NCBI RefSeq assembly: GCF_001969855.1
Contig: NZ_MRBL01000013.1
Coordinates: 163,914-227,913, forward strand
Length of the DNA: 64,000 nucleotides
Direction: 5' to 3'
From: Bacillus haynesii
GTDB taxonomy: Bacteria; Bacillota; Bacilli; Bacillales; Bacillaceae
Shown: in pieces, positions 19,492-30,854 of the stretch
Numbering within the stretch: position 1 is the stretch's first letter
How the letters are laid out: every line of letters starts with the position of its first letter
Made by a program: the position numbers and the translations under genes
Notes under the pieces: generated by a model
What the model was told of the DNA's origin: nothing
What the model saw: only the letters and a program-made list of their open reading frames with translations
The model's database searches: none

Positions 19492-20409
19492 ATGACGGAA
19501 ATCAATCATTCTATCACATTAAAATTCAGAAAGTTCAATCGATTCTACACAAATGTGCTCGGTTTTCTGAATGAACATATTTATGACAGCCCCTTTTCAT
19601 TGACGGAAACCCGGATATTATTCGAAATTCACAATACGGCCGATTGTACAGCCAAACTGCTTCAAGATACGCTCGGCTTGGACAGGGGCTATGTCAGCCG
19701 GATCCTGAAGCGGTTTGAAAAGGAAAATATGGTCTATAAAAAGAGAAGCGAGGAGGACAGCCGCAACCACTATATCTATTTAACCAGCTTCGGTGAATCC
19801 ATTTATAAAAAGCTGGAGGCAAAAGCCAATCAGCAAATCGAATACATGCTGAAGCATATCGACGGCCGCCATCAGGAAAAGCTGACAGAGGCGATGAATA
19901 CAATTCAATGCATATTGTCGGAACACCTGCCTCCCGAAAAGTCGACCGTTTCCATAAGAGATTACTATATATCGGACGATATCAAACTGATGATCGAAAA
20001 ACAGCGAGCCTTTTACGGGAAGACACACGGCTGGGACGATTCATTTTTGGATTACCTTCACGAAACATTTGATGCCGATATCGAAAAAATCTGGATCGCG
20101 GAGAGCGCCGGAAGGTTTGCGGGATGCGTCGGGCTCGTTAAACACCCCGGCAAAACCGTGCAGCTCAGATGGTATCTGGTCGACGCCGCTTTTCGGCATC
20201 AGGGAGTCGGCACGCGCCTTTTGAAGCATCTCATCGATTATTGCAGAGAAAATCAGTTTGAGCGGATTTTTCTATGGACGGTAAGTACGATGGCTGAAGC
20301 GCGGCCCTTGTATGAAAAATTCGGATTCAGACTGACGGAAGTGAAAGACGAGACTTTATTATGGGGGCAGCGGCTCCGGGAAGAACGCTGGGATGCCGAG
20401 TTAGGCTGA
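19492..20409 (+). CDS. MarR-family regulator fused to a GNAT acetyltransferase
   Basis: A 305-residue two-domain protein. Residues about 1-145 form a MarR winged helix ([11 protein letters not shown], then [22 protein letters not shown] and the wing [14 protein letters not shown]). Residues about 155-300 form a GNAT N-acetyltransferase with the acetyl-CoA loop [14 protein letters not shown] and the closing [11 protein letters not shown]. MarR-GNAT fusions are known in bacteria, but their substrates are mostly undefined. The ATG at 19492 follows GAAGAGAGG. It overlies its own operator-like repeats and is followed 15 bases later by an MFS transporter, suggesting a drug- or metabolite-responsive resistance pair. 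Confidence 0.88.
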   Translation: MTEINHSITLKFRKFNRFYTNVLGFLNEHIYDSPFSLTETRILFEIHNTADCTAKLLQDTLGLDRGYVSRILKRFEKENMVYKKRSEEDSRNHYIYLTSFGESIYKKLEAKANQQIEYMLKHIDGRHQEKLTEAMNTIQCILSEHLPPEKSTVSIRDYYISDDIKLMIEKQRAFYGKTHGWDDSFLDYLHETFDADIEKIWIAESAGRFAGCVGLVKHPGKTVQLRWYLVDAAFRHQGVGTRLLKHLIDYCRENQFERIFLWTVSTMAEARPLYEKFGFRLTEVKDETLLWGQRLREERWDAELG

Positions 20410-20424
20410 CGAAATGGAGGATCT

Positions 20425-21696
20425 ATGAAACGGAAAATACACTACGCCTGGATTATCGTTTTTGTGACGTTTTTGACGCTTTTGGCCGTTCAAGGAGTGC
20501 GCCTTTCTTTCGGGGCCTTTATTCAGCCTTGGGAAGAGGAATTTTCAATGGACAGAGGCACGATTTCGCTTATATCCATGCTGAGCTTTATTGTCTACGG
20601 CGTATCCCAGCCTGTGATCGGCAGGCTTGTCGACCGATTCGGACCGCGGATCATTTTATCCCTCAGCACGCTTCTGGTCGGCTTGAGCATCTTTTTTACA
20701 TATCTCGTGACTTCTCCATGGCAGCTGTTTATTTTGTACGGCATCATCGTTTCTCTCGGCGTCGGCGGTGCGTCGAATGTCGCATCGACCGTGATCGTGA
20801 CCAACTGGTTCAATGAGAAGCGAGGGCTTGCATTCGGCATTATGGAAGCGGGATTCGGTGCGGGACAGATGCTGCTTGTCCCTGGATCGCTCATGATGAT
20901 CCACTGGTTTAACTGGAAAGTGACTGTCATCGTTCTCGGATTGTTTTTAGCTGTTATCGTATTTCCGATCGTCATCCTGTTATTGCGGAATCATCCTTCG
21001 GAAAAGAATGCACAGCCGATCGGCGGCTCTCAGGGCAGCGAGATCAAAGAAGAGCCGGACGCCCAGCCTAAAAAGATTCCATACAAAGCTGTTTTTCTCA
21101 AAAGGACGTTTTGGTTCCTCGTCTTGCCGTTTTTCATTTGCGGATTTACAACGACGGGGTTAATGGATACCCATCTTATCCCTTTTTCGCATGACCACGG
21201 GTTTTCGACCGAAGTAACAAGCGCCGCTGTCAGCCTGCTGGCCGGGTTTAACATCATCGGCATTTTGATTTCCGGCGTCGTCGCTGACCGCTGGAGCAGC
21301 CGAAAAATTTTGTGCTTTTTATATGCCGTAAGGGCGCTGTCGCTTGTCATTCTGTTGTCGAGCCACAACTCGATGCTCCTGCTTTGCTTCGCGGTTTTGT
21401 TCGGTTTGGTCGACTTTGCGACCGTCGCCCCGACGCAAATGCTCGCAACCCAGTATTTCAGGCAGTACTCCGTCGGGTTCATTCTCGGCTGGCTGTTCCT
21501 CAGCCACCAGCTCGGTTCGGCGCTCGGCGCTTATTTGCCGGGCGTCTGGTACAGCCAAACAGGCAACTATAACCTGTCTTTCTACCTTTCAATCGTTATT
21601 TTAGCGGTAGCAAGCATTTTGAACATCCTGCTGCCGGAACCTAAAAAAATAAATCCAACACTGAATCAGGAAGGCCGTTCCGTCCAGCAAAGCTAA
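20425..21696 (+). CDS. MFS transporter
   Basis: Major facilitator with twelve predicted membrane segments (423 aa). The loop-2 motif [10 protein letters not shown] follows the second helix and its repeat, [11 protein letters not shown], lies in the second half. A hydrophilic central loop (about 190-215, [11 protein letters not shown]) separates the halves. It resembles monocarboxylate/OFA-type or YbfB-like members, but the substrate cannot be told. GGAGG lies eight bases upstream. It is the second gene of an operon with the MarR-GNAT regulator, which may both control and modify the response to its substrate. Confidence 0.87.
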   Translation: MKRKIHYAWIIVFVTFLTLLAVQGVRLSFGAFIQPWEEEFSMDRGTISLISMLSFIVYGVSQPVIGRLVDRFGPRIILSLSTLLVGLSIFFTYLVTSPWQLFILYGIIVSLGVGGASNVASTVIVTNWFNEKRGLAFGIMEAGFGAGQMLLVPGSLMMIHWFNWKVTVIVLGLFLAVIVFPIVILLLRNHPSEKNAQPIGGSQGSEIKEEPDAQPKKIPYKAVFLKRTFWFLVLPFFICGFTTTGLMDTHLIPFSHDHGFSTEVTSAAVSLLAGFNIIGILISGVVADRWSSRKILCFLYAVRALSLVILLSSHNSMLLLCFAVLFGLVDFATVAPTQMLATQYFRQYSVGFILGWLFLSHQLGSALGAYLPGVWYSQTGNYNLSFYLSIVILAVASILNILLPEPKKINPTLNQEGRSVQQS

Positions 21697-21701
21697 TGAA
21701 G

Positions 21702-21736
21702 AAAAACCTGTTTTTGAACATCAAAAACAGGTTTTT
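21702..21736. terminator. Bidirectional terminator between MFS and sugar permease genes
   Basis: Perfect 16-base stem AAAAACCTGTTTTTGA / TCAAAAACAGGTTTTT with a three-base loop between convergent stop codons; the T-rich arms serve both strands. Confidence 0.9.
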
Positions 21737-21745
21737 CTTTATGAA

Positions 21746-22931
21746 TTAAGAAGTTTTATTCTTATTGTAAATATCAAATGCAACGGCAATCAGAAGGACA
21801 AGGCCTTTAATCGCTTGCTGCCAGTCGATGCCCAGACCGAGCAGCGACATGCCGTTGTTCATAACCCCCATAACAAGACCGCCGATGATGGCCCCGCCGA
21901 TCGTGCCGATACCGCCGTAAGCCGAAGCACCGCCGATGAAGCAGGCCGCAATAGCGTCAAGTTCAAACAGGTTTCCTGCTTTCGGAGTGGCCGCATTTAA
22001 ACGGGCGGCAAAAATCAAGCCGGAAAGGGCGGCTAAGACGCCCATATTGACGAAGACCATAAAGGTGAGCCGTTTTGTTTTGATTCCTGAAAGCTCGGCC
22101 GCTTTTTCATTGCCGCCGATCGCGTAGATTCTCCGCCCGATGACGGTTTTTTTCATAACGAATGTGTACCCGGCGATTAAGACGAACAATGTGATCAAAA
22201 TGAGAGGTATGCCTTCGTACGTCGCGAGAATGTAGGTAAAAAGGTTGATAATGGCGATGATAAAAAACACCTTAACTGCAAACAGACCTTTTCCCTGCAA
22301 GTCAAATTGGAATTTCTTCTGCATGTTTCTCTGCTGAAGCTGATACACGAGATAAAGAATCGACACACCCGCTCCGGCGACAATTGTCGTCATATGGAGC
22401 GTGCCTCCGTTCAGCCAGTCCGGAATAAAGCCGGACGCCATTTTTTGAAAGGACACAGGAAATGGCGCGATCGATTTCCCCTCAAGCACGATCATCGTGA
22501 GTCCTCTGAACAAAAGCATTCCCGCCAGCGTCACGATGAAAGCCGGAATCTTGACATAGGCGATCCAAAACCCCTGCCATGCGCCGATTGCCGCTCCCAG
22601 AAGCAACGACAGGACGACCGCCGCGAACAGCGGCATATCGTTTTCGATGATCATCATTGCGGAGACGGCGCCGACAAAAGCGGCGACTGAACCGACTGAC
22701 AGATCAATGTGTCCCGTGATGATGACGAGCATCATCCCGATGGCTAAAATGAGAATGTAGCTGTTTTGCAAAATCAGGTTCGTAATGTTCAGCGGTCTCA
22801 GCAAAATTCCGTCTGTCAGTATTTGAAACAGCAGCATAATAAACACGAGCGCAATGACCATGCTGTATTTCCGGATGTTCTGTTTATACATGTCGCGAAA
22901 CAGCTGAAAGTAACCGGGCTGAGCGCGGTCT

Positions 22932-22957
<26 letters not shown>
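21746..22957 (-). CDS. Sugar ABC transporter permease (XylH/GguB type)
   Basis: Membrane subunit of a monosaccharide importer of the CUT2 (ribose/xylose/galactose) class. About ten membrane segments in 403 residues. The conserved [17 protein letters not shown] segment (near residue 78) is characteristic of CUT2 permeases, as is the Gly-rich [20 protein letters not shown] near the C terminus. The start overlaps the upstream ATPase gene by 26 bases and has GGGGGAGAGG before it, indicating translational coupling. It is the last gene of a binding protein-ATPase-permease operon. The order and sequence type match chvE-gguA-gguB / xylFGH systems. Confidence 0.9.
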
Positions 22958-24500
<1,543 letters not shown>

Positions 24501-24504
24501 CGGA

Positions 24505-25584
24505 TCACTTCCCTAATTCCGATTCTTTATAGTAACCGCCGTCAACGAGCAATTTTTTATAGTTCTCTTTATCGACGACGACCGGCTCAAGCAGGTATGA
24601 CGGAACGACCTTCTCTCCGTTGTCATACGTCTTTGTGTCATTGACTTCCGCTTTTTCGCCTTTTAAGACGGATGTCGCCATATCAACGGCTTTTTTCGCC
24701 AGCTCTCTCGTATCTTTGAAAATGGTTGATGTCTGCTCCCCTTTAATGATCGAATTCACGGAAGCAAGCTCTGCATCCTGTCCCGTTATAACCGGCAGCG
24801 GCTTCTTGTCCGATCCGTAGCCCGCACCTTTTAAGGATGAAATGATTCCGATGCTGATCCCGTCATACGGTGAAAGCACCGCATCAAGCTTCGCCTTTGT
24901 ATAATGTGCGCTCAGCAGATTGTCCATCCGGGATTGTGCGGTTGCGCCGTCCCACCTGAGCGTCGCACCTTGCTCAAATGAAGTCTGGCCGCTCAATACC
25001 TTTAATTTGCCCGAATCGATATAAGGCTTCAAAACAGACATGGCGCCGTCAAAAAAGAAATGCGCGTTGTTGTCGTCAGGCGATCCCGCGAACAATTCGA
25101 TGTTGAACGGCCCTTTTTTGTCTTTTAAGCCAAGCTTTTCTTCAATATATTTCCCTTGAAGTTCTCCGACTTTATGATTGTCAAATGTCGCATAATAGTC
25201 GACATGTTTGCTGTTCATGAGCAGCCGGTCATAGGAAATGACTTTAATATCCTGCTTGTTTGCTTTTTCAAGGACGTCGGTCAGCGCTTCTCCGTCAATC
25301 GAAGCAATAACGAGGACATTGACGCCTTTTGTAATCATGTTTTCGATTTGTGAGACTTGGTTTTCAACGACATCTTCCGCATACTGCAGATCCGTTTTAT
25401 AACCGAGCTTTTCAAACTCTTTCACCATGTATTTCCCGTCATACACCCAGCGTTCCGATGACTTTGTCGGCATTGAGATTCCGACGTAGCCTTTGTCTCC
25501 CCCTCCGCTTGCCTGATTCCCCGAACAGGCGGAAACGATGAGACAGAAAAGCATTGCAGTGATCAACAGCCAGCTTTTTTTCAT
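24505..25584 (-). CDS. Sugar-binding lipoprotein of the ABC importer (ChvE/XylF type)
   Basis: Substrate-binding protein of the CUT2 importer. The signal peptide [20 protein letters not shown] ends in a lipobox, so it is tethered to the membrane outside. The mature domain is a type I periplasmic fold beginning [18 protein letters not shown], as in the ChvE multiple-sugar-binding proteins. 359 aa from the ATG at 25584, chosen because AAAGGGGG lies nine bases upstream; an ATG at 25617 would add 11 residues outside the signal peptide. A good cre site lies about 115 bases upstream. The sugar may be xylose, arabinose or galactose. Confidence 0.9.
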   Translation of the reverse strand: MKKSWLLITAMLFCLIVSACSGNQASGGGDKGYVGISMPTKSSERWVYDGKYMVKEFEKLGYKTDLQYAEDVVENQVSQIENMITKGVNVLVIASIDGEALTDVLEKANKQDIKVISYDRLLMNSKHVDYYATFDNHKVGELQGKYIEEKLGLKDKKGPFNIELFAGSPDDNNAHFFFDGAMSVLKPYIDSGKLKVLSGQTSFEQGATLRWDGATAQSRMDNLLSAHYTKAKLDAVLSPYDGISIGIISSLKGAGYGSDKKPLPVITGQDAELASVNSIIKGEQTSTIFKDTRELAKKAVDMATSVLKGEKAEVNDTKTYDNGEKVVPSYLLEPVVVDKENYKKLLVDGGYYKESELGK

Positions 25585-25696
25585 GCTTGGTATCCCCCTT
25601 TTGATTTCTCCCATCATGAATCATGCCAACTGTACCATGTCTTTCGAATGTCCGTCTTTTGAATTAATTAACTATTTTTATAAAAATCAGACTTTT

Positions 25697-25710
25697 TTAA
25701 AGCGCTTACA
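25697..25710 (-). promoter_or_regulatory. cre site upstream of the sugar-import operon
   Basis: On the minus strand TGTAAGCGCTTTAA matches the CcpA operator pattern TGNAARCGNWWWCA at all but the last C. It lies between the response-regulator stop codon and the importer genes, about 115 bases before the lipoprotein start, so glucose repression of the importer is likely. Confidence 0.65.
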
Positions 25711-26913
25711 TTACAATTTTCCTCCTGTTTGTTCAATTCCCGACATGCGCCGGTACTGATTGGGGGATACACCCATTGTCTTTTTAAATACAGTGCTGAA
25801 ATAGTGCTGTGTATCATACCCCGTTTGTTCGGCTATATCGTGAATCGAAAGAGGAGTTGTCTCTAACAGGTGAACCGCTTGGTCTATGCGCATCTCCGTC
25901 AAGAGCTGAACAAATGTCATGCCGAGCTCTTTCTTCATCATTCTGCTTAAATAGACGGACGAGACTTGAAGCGCATCCGCCGTCTGTTTTAAAGAAAACT
26001 CCCTTTCAGTGAAATGCTTTTGCATATACTCTTTGGCCCTTGTGACAACCGGCGAGATATTGAATGTTTTCGAGACTTGCTGTCTGCAGTGCTGATAGCA
26101 TTGTGCGGCCGAGCGGCCGTTTTCAGCAAGCTTCGCGAAGCAGACGGCGGCGCTTGCCTGCATTTCGGCTTCGATCATCTCTGCAAGCGCCCGCTGTTCA
26201 GCTTCTGTAACAGAACGCCACAGGCAGGCGGCGATCAGGCGGTCTCCGTCGAAAAAAACGGCTTTATCACGCTCATCGATAAAAAAACGTTCTACTTTTT
26301 CTTTCAGACTGTTGGCTTCAGACGGCTTGTTCCATACATGCCCGGCCGCGATAACGCCGAGCGTCTCAGGATAGCGGGCCGGAAGACGAAGGCATTCGAG
26401 CTGCCGGTAAACATCTTCTTCCTCTGCCCGGCCTTCGATCCAGCTTCTGAAAACATGCTCTTTCAGAAGGCTGAGGTTTTGTTGAATATGCTGCTCAGCA
26501 AGCTTTTGCTCGCTCAGCTTCTTTTTTTCAGCTGCCAGAGATACGCTGATCTTTTCGAGCACTTGTTCCAGATGAGCGGGATCGACCGGCTTTAACAAAT
26601 AATCATCGACATTGAGCCGGATCGCTTCTTGTGCGTATGCAAACTGGTCGTAGCCCGTCACGATGACAAAGCGGCACTGCGGCAGTGCGCCGCGGAGCTT
26701 TTTCATCAGCGTGATTCCGTTTACAATCGGCATATTCAAGTCGACAATCAATAAGTCGATGCCGTGTTTGAGAGCGAGCTCAAATGCCTCTTCGCCATTC
26801 TCCGCTTCAGCTGACACCGACATTTGATAGCGCTCCCAAGAGACGGCATCCCGTATTCCTTCCCGAATCCATGGTTCATCATCGGCAATCAGTACGCGCC
26901 AACATTCACTCAA
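25711..26913 (-). CDS. YesN-type response regulator (receiver plus AraC HTH)
   Basis: Response regulator that would activate the sugar importer. The receiver domain (1-120) has the phospho-acceptor Asp in LLIVDLNMP and the Lys in DDYLLKPVD. A variable linker (about 120-290) is followed by an AraC-type double helix-turn-helix (about 295-395) ending IAEQTGYDTQHYFSTVFKKTMGVSPNQYR. Its start overlaps the end of the kinase gene by eight bases. 400 aa. It is the last gene of sensor-kinase-regulator, directly before the importer it probably controls. Confidence 0.92.
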   Translation of the reverse strand: MSECWRVLIADDEPWIREGIRDAVSWERYQMSVSAEAENGEEAFELALKHGIDLLIVDLNMPIVNGITLMKKLRGALPQCRFVIVTGYDQFAYAQEAIRLNVDDYLLKPVDPAHLEQVLEKISVSLAAEKKKLSEQKLAEQHIQQNLSLLKEHVFRSWIEGRAEEEDVYRQLECLRLPARYPETLGVIAAGHVWNKPSEANSLKEKVERFFIDERDKAVFFDGDRLIAACLWRSVTEAEQRALAEMIEAEMQASAAVCFAKLAENGRSAAQCYQHCRQQVSKTFNISPVVTRAKEYMQKHFTEREFSLKQTADALQVSSVYLSRMMKKELGMTFVQLLTEMRIDQAVHLLETTPLSIHDIAEQTGYDTQHYFSTVFKKTMGVSPNQYRRMSGIEQTGGKL

Positions 26914-28675
26914 GGCTTGTTCCCCCTTTTGCTAAGATTGGAAGCCGTATCGTGACAGCGGTTCCGGCTCCTTTTCGACTTTCAATCGTTAAACCATACG
27001 GCTCGCCAAATGTAAGAGTAATCCGTTCATGGACGTTGATCATGCCGTAGCCCGCTGTATCGTCCCTGTGTTTGAATTGATCGGTTATTTGTTTTAGCGT
27101 CTGTTCATCCATTCCGGCTCCGTCATCCTCGATTTTGATGATCAGCGAGCCATCCTCCTCCATGCCTTTGATCGCAATATGCCCCGGCCCTTTTTTTTCT
27201 TTAATTCCGTGATAAATCGCATTTTCGACAATCGGCTGAAGCACGAGCTTTAAAATTAGGCGATCGTCACAAAGCCCGGTGATTTCGATGGAGTAGTTTA
27301 ATTTATCGCGGTATCTCGCTTTTTGGATTTTCAAATAGTTTTCTACATGTTCAAATTCATCAGACAGCGGGATGATATCTTTCCCTTTGCTCAAGGAGAT
27401 GCGGAACAGCTTGGATAAAGCCTGCACGAGACCGCTGACCTCTTCAGCTCCTTTTTTCCTCGCCATCCAATTGATTGTATCCAGCGTGTTGTAGAGAAAG
27501 TGAGGGTTGATCTGCGCCTGCAGCGCTCTTAATTCGGCTTCTCTTTTTTGGCGTTCTTGTCTTTCTGTAACGGCCATCAACTCGCGGATTCTGAACATCA
27601 GGCGATTAAAGCTTTTTCCCAAAAGCCCGATTTCATCTTCCCTATCCTCCTGATAAAAAGTTGAAAAATTCCCGCTCTCCGCCGTTTTCATGACTGCATT
27701 CAGCTTCAAAATCGGCCGTGACATGGAATGGGACAAATAATAGGAAGCAGACATTCCGAGAAACGCCGCCGTCAATAAAAACAAAAGCACATACAAGTGG
27801 ATTTCCTTCACTTCGAATACCGGTTCACCCGCTTTAAAAACGCCGACTGTTGTCCAGTTCGTAAAGGAGGATGTCTCATAAATGAACTGATATTCCTCGC
27901 CTTTGATCCGCTCCGAAAAATAACCGGACCGGTCTTGATGGAACCACTTTTTCGGCAGAAACAAATTTGAGGTCTCCGGCGAATAAATATTGCCGCCATT
28001 CTCATCCATGATCATCAAATAACCCGTTTTCCCCAAGCGGATATTTTTGGTCGCTTCTGCGAGGACGCGCAACTTCAAATCGATGAGTACAACGCCTTTC
28101 ACATGCTGTGTCTCAGGATCGATAACAGCTCTGACGGCAGAAACGACCTCGTCTTCCTTGTAGTGCACATGGCTTCTGATATTCCGGTTGACAGGCTTCC
28201 CGATCATTTTGAAAATCCCTTCATTATCGACAGCCGCCTGATACCACGGTTCTTTTGTCAAATCTGTCGGCGTGCGTTCATACATCTCATTGCTGATCAT
28301 CTCACCCTTATCATTGACGACGAGAATGCCCGCAGCTTCAGAATATAAAGAAGTCAGGCCCTGCAAAAACGTCCTTCGCTTATAATCCGCCTCTCCGTCC
28401 TCTTTTTCGTGATTAAAAAATGCTTCCATTTCTTCATTCATTGATATCAAATATGTCAGGTTCTGCATGTGGCTGACATACACTTCAGCCGTCTTGTTCA
28501 CTTCGCCGATCAGCTGCAGTGTTTGGTCGATCACCTGTTTTTCAATAATATTTTCAACGGCCCATCCCGATAAAATGCCCAGGCCGATCGTCGGCAGCAT
28601 GCTGATTAACAAGAGAAGGCTGATCAGCTTATGACGGATCGGCGCATTGTTGATCAAACGTTTAATCATTCGCAT
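26906..28675 (-). CDS. LytS/YesM-type sensor histidine kinase
   Basis: Membrane kinase, partner of the YesN-type regulator. It has an N-terminal membrane segment (about 15-37), a Cache-like extracytoplasmic domain, a second segment near 275-295, HAMP, and the His_kinase/HATPase pair with ALQAQINPHFLYNTLDTINWMA (phospho-His) and VLQPIVENAIYHGI. The ATG at 28675 has GGAAG six bases upstream and gives 589 aa, overlapping the sensor gene's end by 14 bases; an ORF start at 28747 has no ribosome site. The anchored binding protein encoded upstream is the likely ligand sensor for its external domain. Confidence 0.9.
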   Translation of the reverse strand: MRMIKRLINNAPIRHKLISLLLLISMLPTIGLGILSGWAVENIIEKQVIDQTLQLIGEVNKTAEVYVSHMQNLTYLISMNEEMEAFFNHEKEDGEADYKRRTFLQGLTSLYSEAAGILVVNDKGEMISNEMYERTPTDLTKEPWYQAAVDNEGIFKMIGKPVNRNIRSHVHYKEDEVVSAVRAVIDPETQHVKGVVLIDLKLRVLAEATKNIRLGKTGYLMIMDENGGNIYSPETSNLFLPKKWFHQDRSGYFSERIKGEEYQFIYETSSFTNWTTVGVFKAGEPVFEVKEIHLYVLLFLLTAAFLGMSASYYLSHSMSRPILKLNAVMKTAESGNFSTFYQEDREDEIGLLGKSFNRLMFRIRELMAVTERQERQKREAELRALQAQINPHFLYNTLDTINWMARKKGAEEVSGLVQALSKLFRISLSKGKDIIPLSDEFEHVENYLKIQKARYRDKLNYSIEITGLCDDRLILKLVLQPIVENAIYHGIKEKKGPGHIAIKGMEEDGSLIIKIEDDGAGMDEQTLKQITDQFKHRDDTAGYGMINVHERITLTFGEPYGLTIESRKGAGTAVTIRLPILAKGGTSLE

Positions 28676-29651
28676 AATAAGCTTCCACATTTTCTTTCGT
28701 AATGATGGTAATGCCTGTATCGATCGCTGCCGGAAGCGGACGTTCATGATTCAGATGGCGATTTGAGAAAAACAGCATGTGCAGCGACCAATAGCCCATT
28801 TGCCATGTGTCCTGACCCATTGTCGCGGAAATCGATCCGTTTTTGATGCCGTCCAGCGTTTTCTTGTCTTTATCAAAGCCGATGATACATACTTCCCCTT
28901 CAAGTCCCGCCGCCTTCACAGCACGGGCTACGCCGCTCGCTCCATTGGCTTCGGTGGTGAAAATTCCTTTGATGGACGGATTCTTTTCCAGAATCTTCGC
29001 CGCTTCTTTTTTCGACGTCAGTTCATCGCCTTTTCCGTCCAAAACCGCGGTGACCTTCATGTTTGGGTATTTTTGCTTGATCGTTTGTTCAAAGCCCTTC
29101 GTCCTTTCCTGATGATTGTACTGCCGCGGCTGGGTAATGACTGCGGTTTCTCCCTTTCCATTTAAAAACTCGGCCATTCGCCTTGCGGCCTCGGCACCCG
29201 CTTCCATATTATTTGTGCCGATATATGTAGAGGCTTTGCTGAGCGGGGCGTCTGAATCGAATAAAACGATCGGAATGCCCTGCTCGTGCGCTTTGTCGAT
29301 GACAGGGTTTAAAGCTTTGCGATCTATTGCCGAAAGAGCGATTCCCGCCGGCTTTTTTGCAATCACCTGCTCGAGGACGGTCGTTTGCTCATGGACATCA
29401 TAATGGGCCGCCCCCCGATACTCGACAGAGACGTTGAAAAGCTGCGCGGCATCCTCAAAACCTTTCAGGCCGCTCTTCCAATATTCGATTCCCGATTGAA
29501 ACGTGACCATCACGTATTTTTCTGACAGACTTCCGGCCGCTGGCCTTCTGCTTGCTTCTGTAGAACCGGTTTTATCGCCCCGGGAGTAGTCGTAGACATA
29601 CAGAAAAAATAAACAGAGCATCACGGCATAAACAACTAACAGCTTTTTCAT
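28662..29651 (-). CDS. Membrane-anchored sugar-sensing binding protein (XylFII-like)
   Basis: A 329-residue type I periplasmic-binding-fold protein. The N terminus MKKLLVVYAVMLCLFFLYVYDY is an uncleaved membrane anchor without a lipobox Cys, so it is held at the cell surface. The mature part begins YVMVTFQSGIEYWKSGLKGF and has the sugar-binding protein pattern ALSAIDRKAL, VLFDSDAP and IGTNNMEAG. It is first in an overlapping three-gene unit with a LytS-type kinase and a YesN regulator. This matches the XylFII-LytS-YesN xylose sensing system described in Clostridium, in which the binding protein presents ligand to the kinase rather than to a transporter. Confidence 0.85.
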   Translation of the reverse strand: MKKLLVVYAVMLCLFFLYVYDYSRGDKTGSTEASRRPAAGSLSEKYVMVTFQSGIEYWKSGLKGFEDAAQLFNVSVEYRGAAHYDVHEQTTVLEQVIAKKPAGIALSAIDRKALNPVIDKAHEQGIPIVLFDSDAPLSKASTYIGTNNMEAGAEAARRMAEFLNGKGETAVITQPRQYNHQERTKGFEQTIKQKYPNMKVTAVLDGKGDELTSKKEAAKILEKNPSIKGIFTTEANGASGVARAVKAAGLEGEVCIIGFDKDKKTLDGIKNGSISATMGQDTWQMGYWSLHMLFFSNRHLNHERPLPAAIDTGITIITKENVEAYYAND

Positions 29652-30161
29652 CTTTATCCCCCTGTTGGTCAGAGGACAAGACAGCGTTTACAATCTATCA
29701 TGAAGGATATATTTGACCGCATATTTTTCTAAGAATCCAGCTGAGGCATCCTGACAGAAATCCCGTCCGTCCCCTTTATTCATCACAAACAGACAATTTC
29801 TCCCCCCTTGTTCATACGAAATATCTAATCTATTTGACATTCTGTTCGAAAAACCCTGTTTAGTGTTCGACAAGATCGCCTCTTTCTTAAAATTACCTTA
29901 AAGTTTGTGAAACAAAAAATAAATACAACAAAAATCCAAGCCTTAAGAACCATGTCTTTAGACCTTGCAGGGAAATGGAGAAAAGTGCAAAATCGCAGTC
30001 ATATTAAGGAATTCCCTGCATAACCGCTCGATTCAATTCTTTATTCACGGTACATTTTTCCTATTCAACTCATTTATACCATGTTGTAACATTAATAAGG
30101 TCCTTTAATGAACGAATCCCAACAGGTCATTTGAATCAAATTTCCGGGAGGTGGCAGTAAC
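29652..30161. other. 510-base non-coding stretch between sugar and LXG loci
   Basis: AT-rich, no convincing gene. It holds the 5' regions of the divergent sugar-sensor and LXG-module operons. A possible LXG promoter is listed separately. A 61-codon minus-strand frame at 29688-29873 lacks a ribosome site. I see no strong dyad. Confidence 0.6.
30064..30092 (+). promoter_or_regulatory. Candidate promoter of the LXG operon
   Basis: TTCAAC (30064-30069) and TAACAT (30087-30092) are separated by 17 bases, a moderate sigma-A match about 70 bases before the first gene. The -10 is overlapped by the dyad ATGTT-gt-AACAT (30081-30092), which could be an operator. Confidence 0.4.
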
Positions 30162-30545
30162 ATGATCTGGGAAAAAACAGTTTTATACGGGCTGCAAGGT
30201 ACACTTCTCATCAAAAAACAACAGCTCGAACAACTGAAAAATTGCCAAACTGAATTAGAAGCAGATAAAAAGGAATTTGACGATTCAAAAGACAGCATCA
30301 AAAAGCCCGAACTGTCGCCGACAACATGGAAGGGCAGCCTTGCTGATTCTTTTAAAAACGTCAGAAGCGATATGAAAACGGCCTACAATGATATTTGCGG
30401 AAAACAATTAAATGAAGTGTTTAAACAATTAAAAGAGAAAATCTCTTCCTTAAATGATGACATTGATTCACTAGGTAAGGATATCAGCTCATTAAAAACG
30501 AAAATCGAAAAGCTGGAAAAAGAAGAAAGAGAAGCCCGCCGCTAA
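30162..30545 (+). CDS. YwqH-like T7SS partner protein (DUF5082 family)
   Basis: A 127-residue helical protein, first gene of an LXG effector operon. It is almost entirely charged coiled coil (long heptads in the first 40 residues and again in about 85-127) with a central WKGSLADSFKN turn resembling the WxG turn of WXG100-type helical hairpins. In B. subtilis the equivalent, ywqH, precedes ywqI and the LXG toxin gene ywqJ; such Lap-like small proteins bind the LXG domain and help target it to the type VII machine. GGGAGGTGG precedes the ATG. Confidence 0.85.
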   Translation: MIWEKTVLYGLQGTLLIKKQQLEQLKNCQTELEADKKEFDDSKDSIKKPELSPTTWKGSLADSFKNVRSDMKTAYNDICGKQLNEVFKQLKEKISSLNDDIDSLGKDISSLKTKIEKLEKEEREARR

Positions 30546-30558
30546 AGGAGTGATTACG

Positions 30559-30837
30559 ATGGGTCAAGAAATCAAAGTCAAAACGGGCGAAGTCAAACAG
30601 GCGCTCTCAAAACTGAAGCATTCAGCCCAAGCTGTGAAGCCGAACGTGCCGACAGATATCAGCGGCAAAAACAACCTTGACGTCGTCAAAAAAATCGAAA
30701 GCATGAACAAAGATTTGAAAAGCCTGACAAAAGCATATGCATCGGCTCTCGCTAAACAAATTGCGCAAACCGAGCAGGCTGTCAACGCCATAAAAGACGC
30801 CGACAAAAAGCTGTCGTCATCGATCAAAGCCAAGTAG
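30559..30837 (+). CDS. YwqI-like T7SS partner protein (DUF5344 family)
   Basis: A 92-residue helical-hairpin protein, second gene of the LXG operon. It starts MGQEIKVKTGEVKQALSKLK and has a long C-terminal amphipathic helix with no membrane segment. The family accompanies LXG toxins and is thought to form a complex with the LXG domain before secretion. The ATG at 30559 is chosen because AAAGGAG lies eight bases upstream; an in-frame GTG at 30550 is inside that ribosome site. It lies 13 bases after the ywqH-like gene. Confidence 0.85.
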   Translation: MGQEIKVKTGEVKQALSKLKHSAQAVKPNVPTDISGKNNLDVVKKIESMNKDLKSLTKAYASALAKQIAQTEQAVNAIKDADKKLSSSIKAK

Positions 30838-30854
30838 AAGGAAGGGACTACGCA

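Noticed and set aside
26014..26595. 193-codon plus-strand frame opposite the YesN-type regulator gene
   Set aside because: Antisense shadow without a ribosome site or recognisable domain.
29688..29873. 61-codon minus-strand frame in the 29.65-30.16 kb gap
   Set aside because: No ribosome site and no protein-like pattern; more likely leader DNA.
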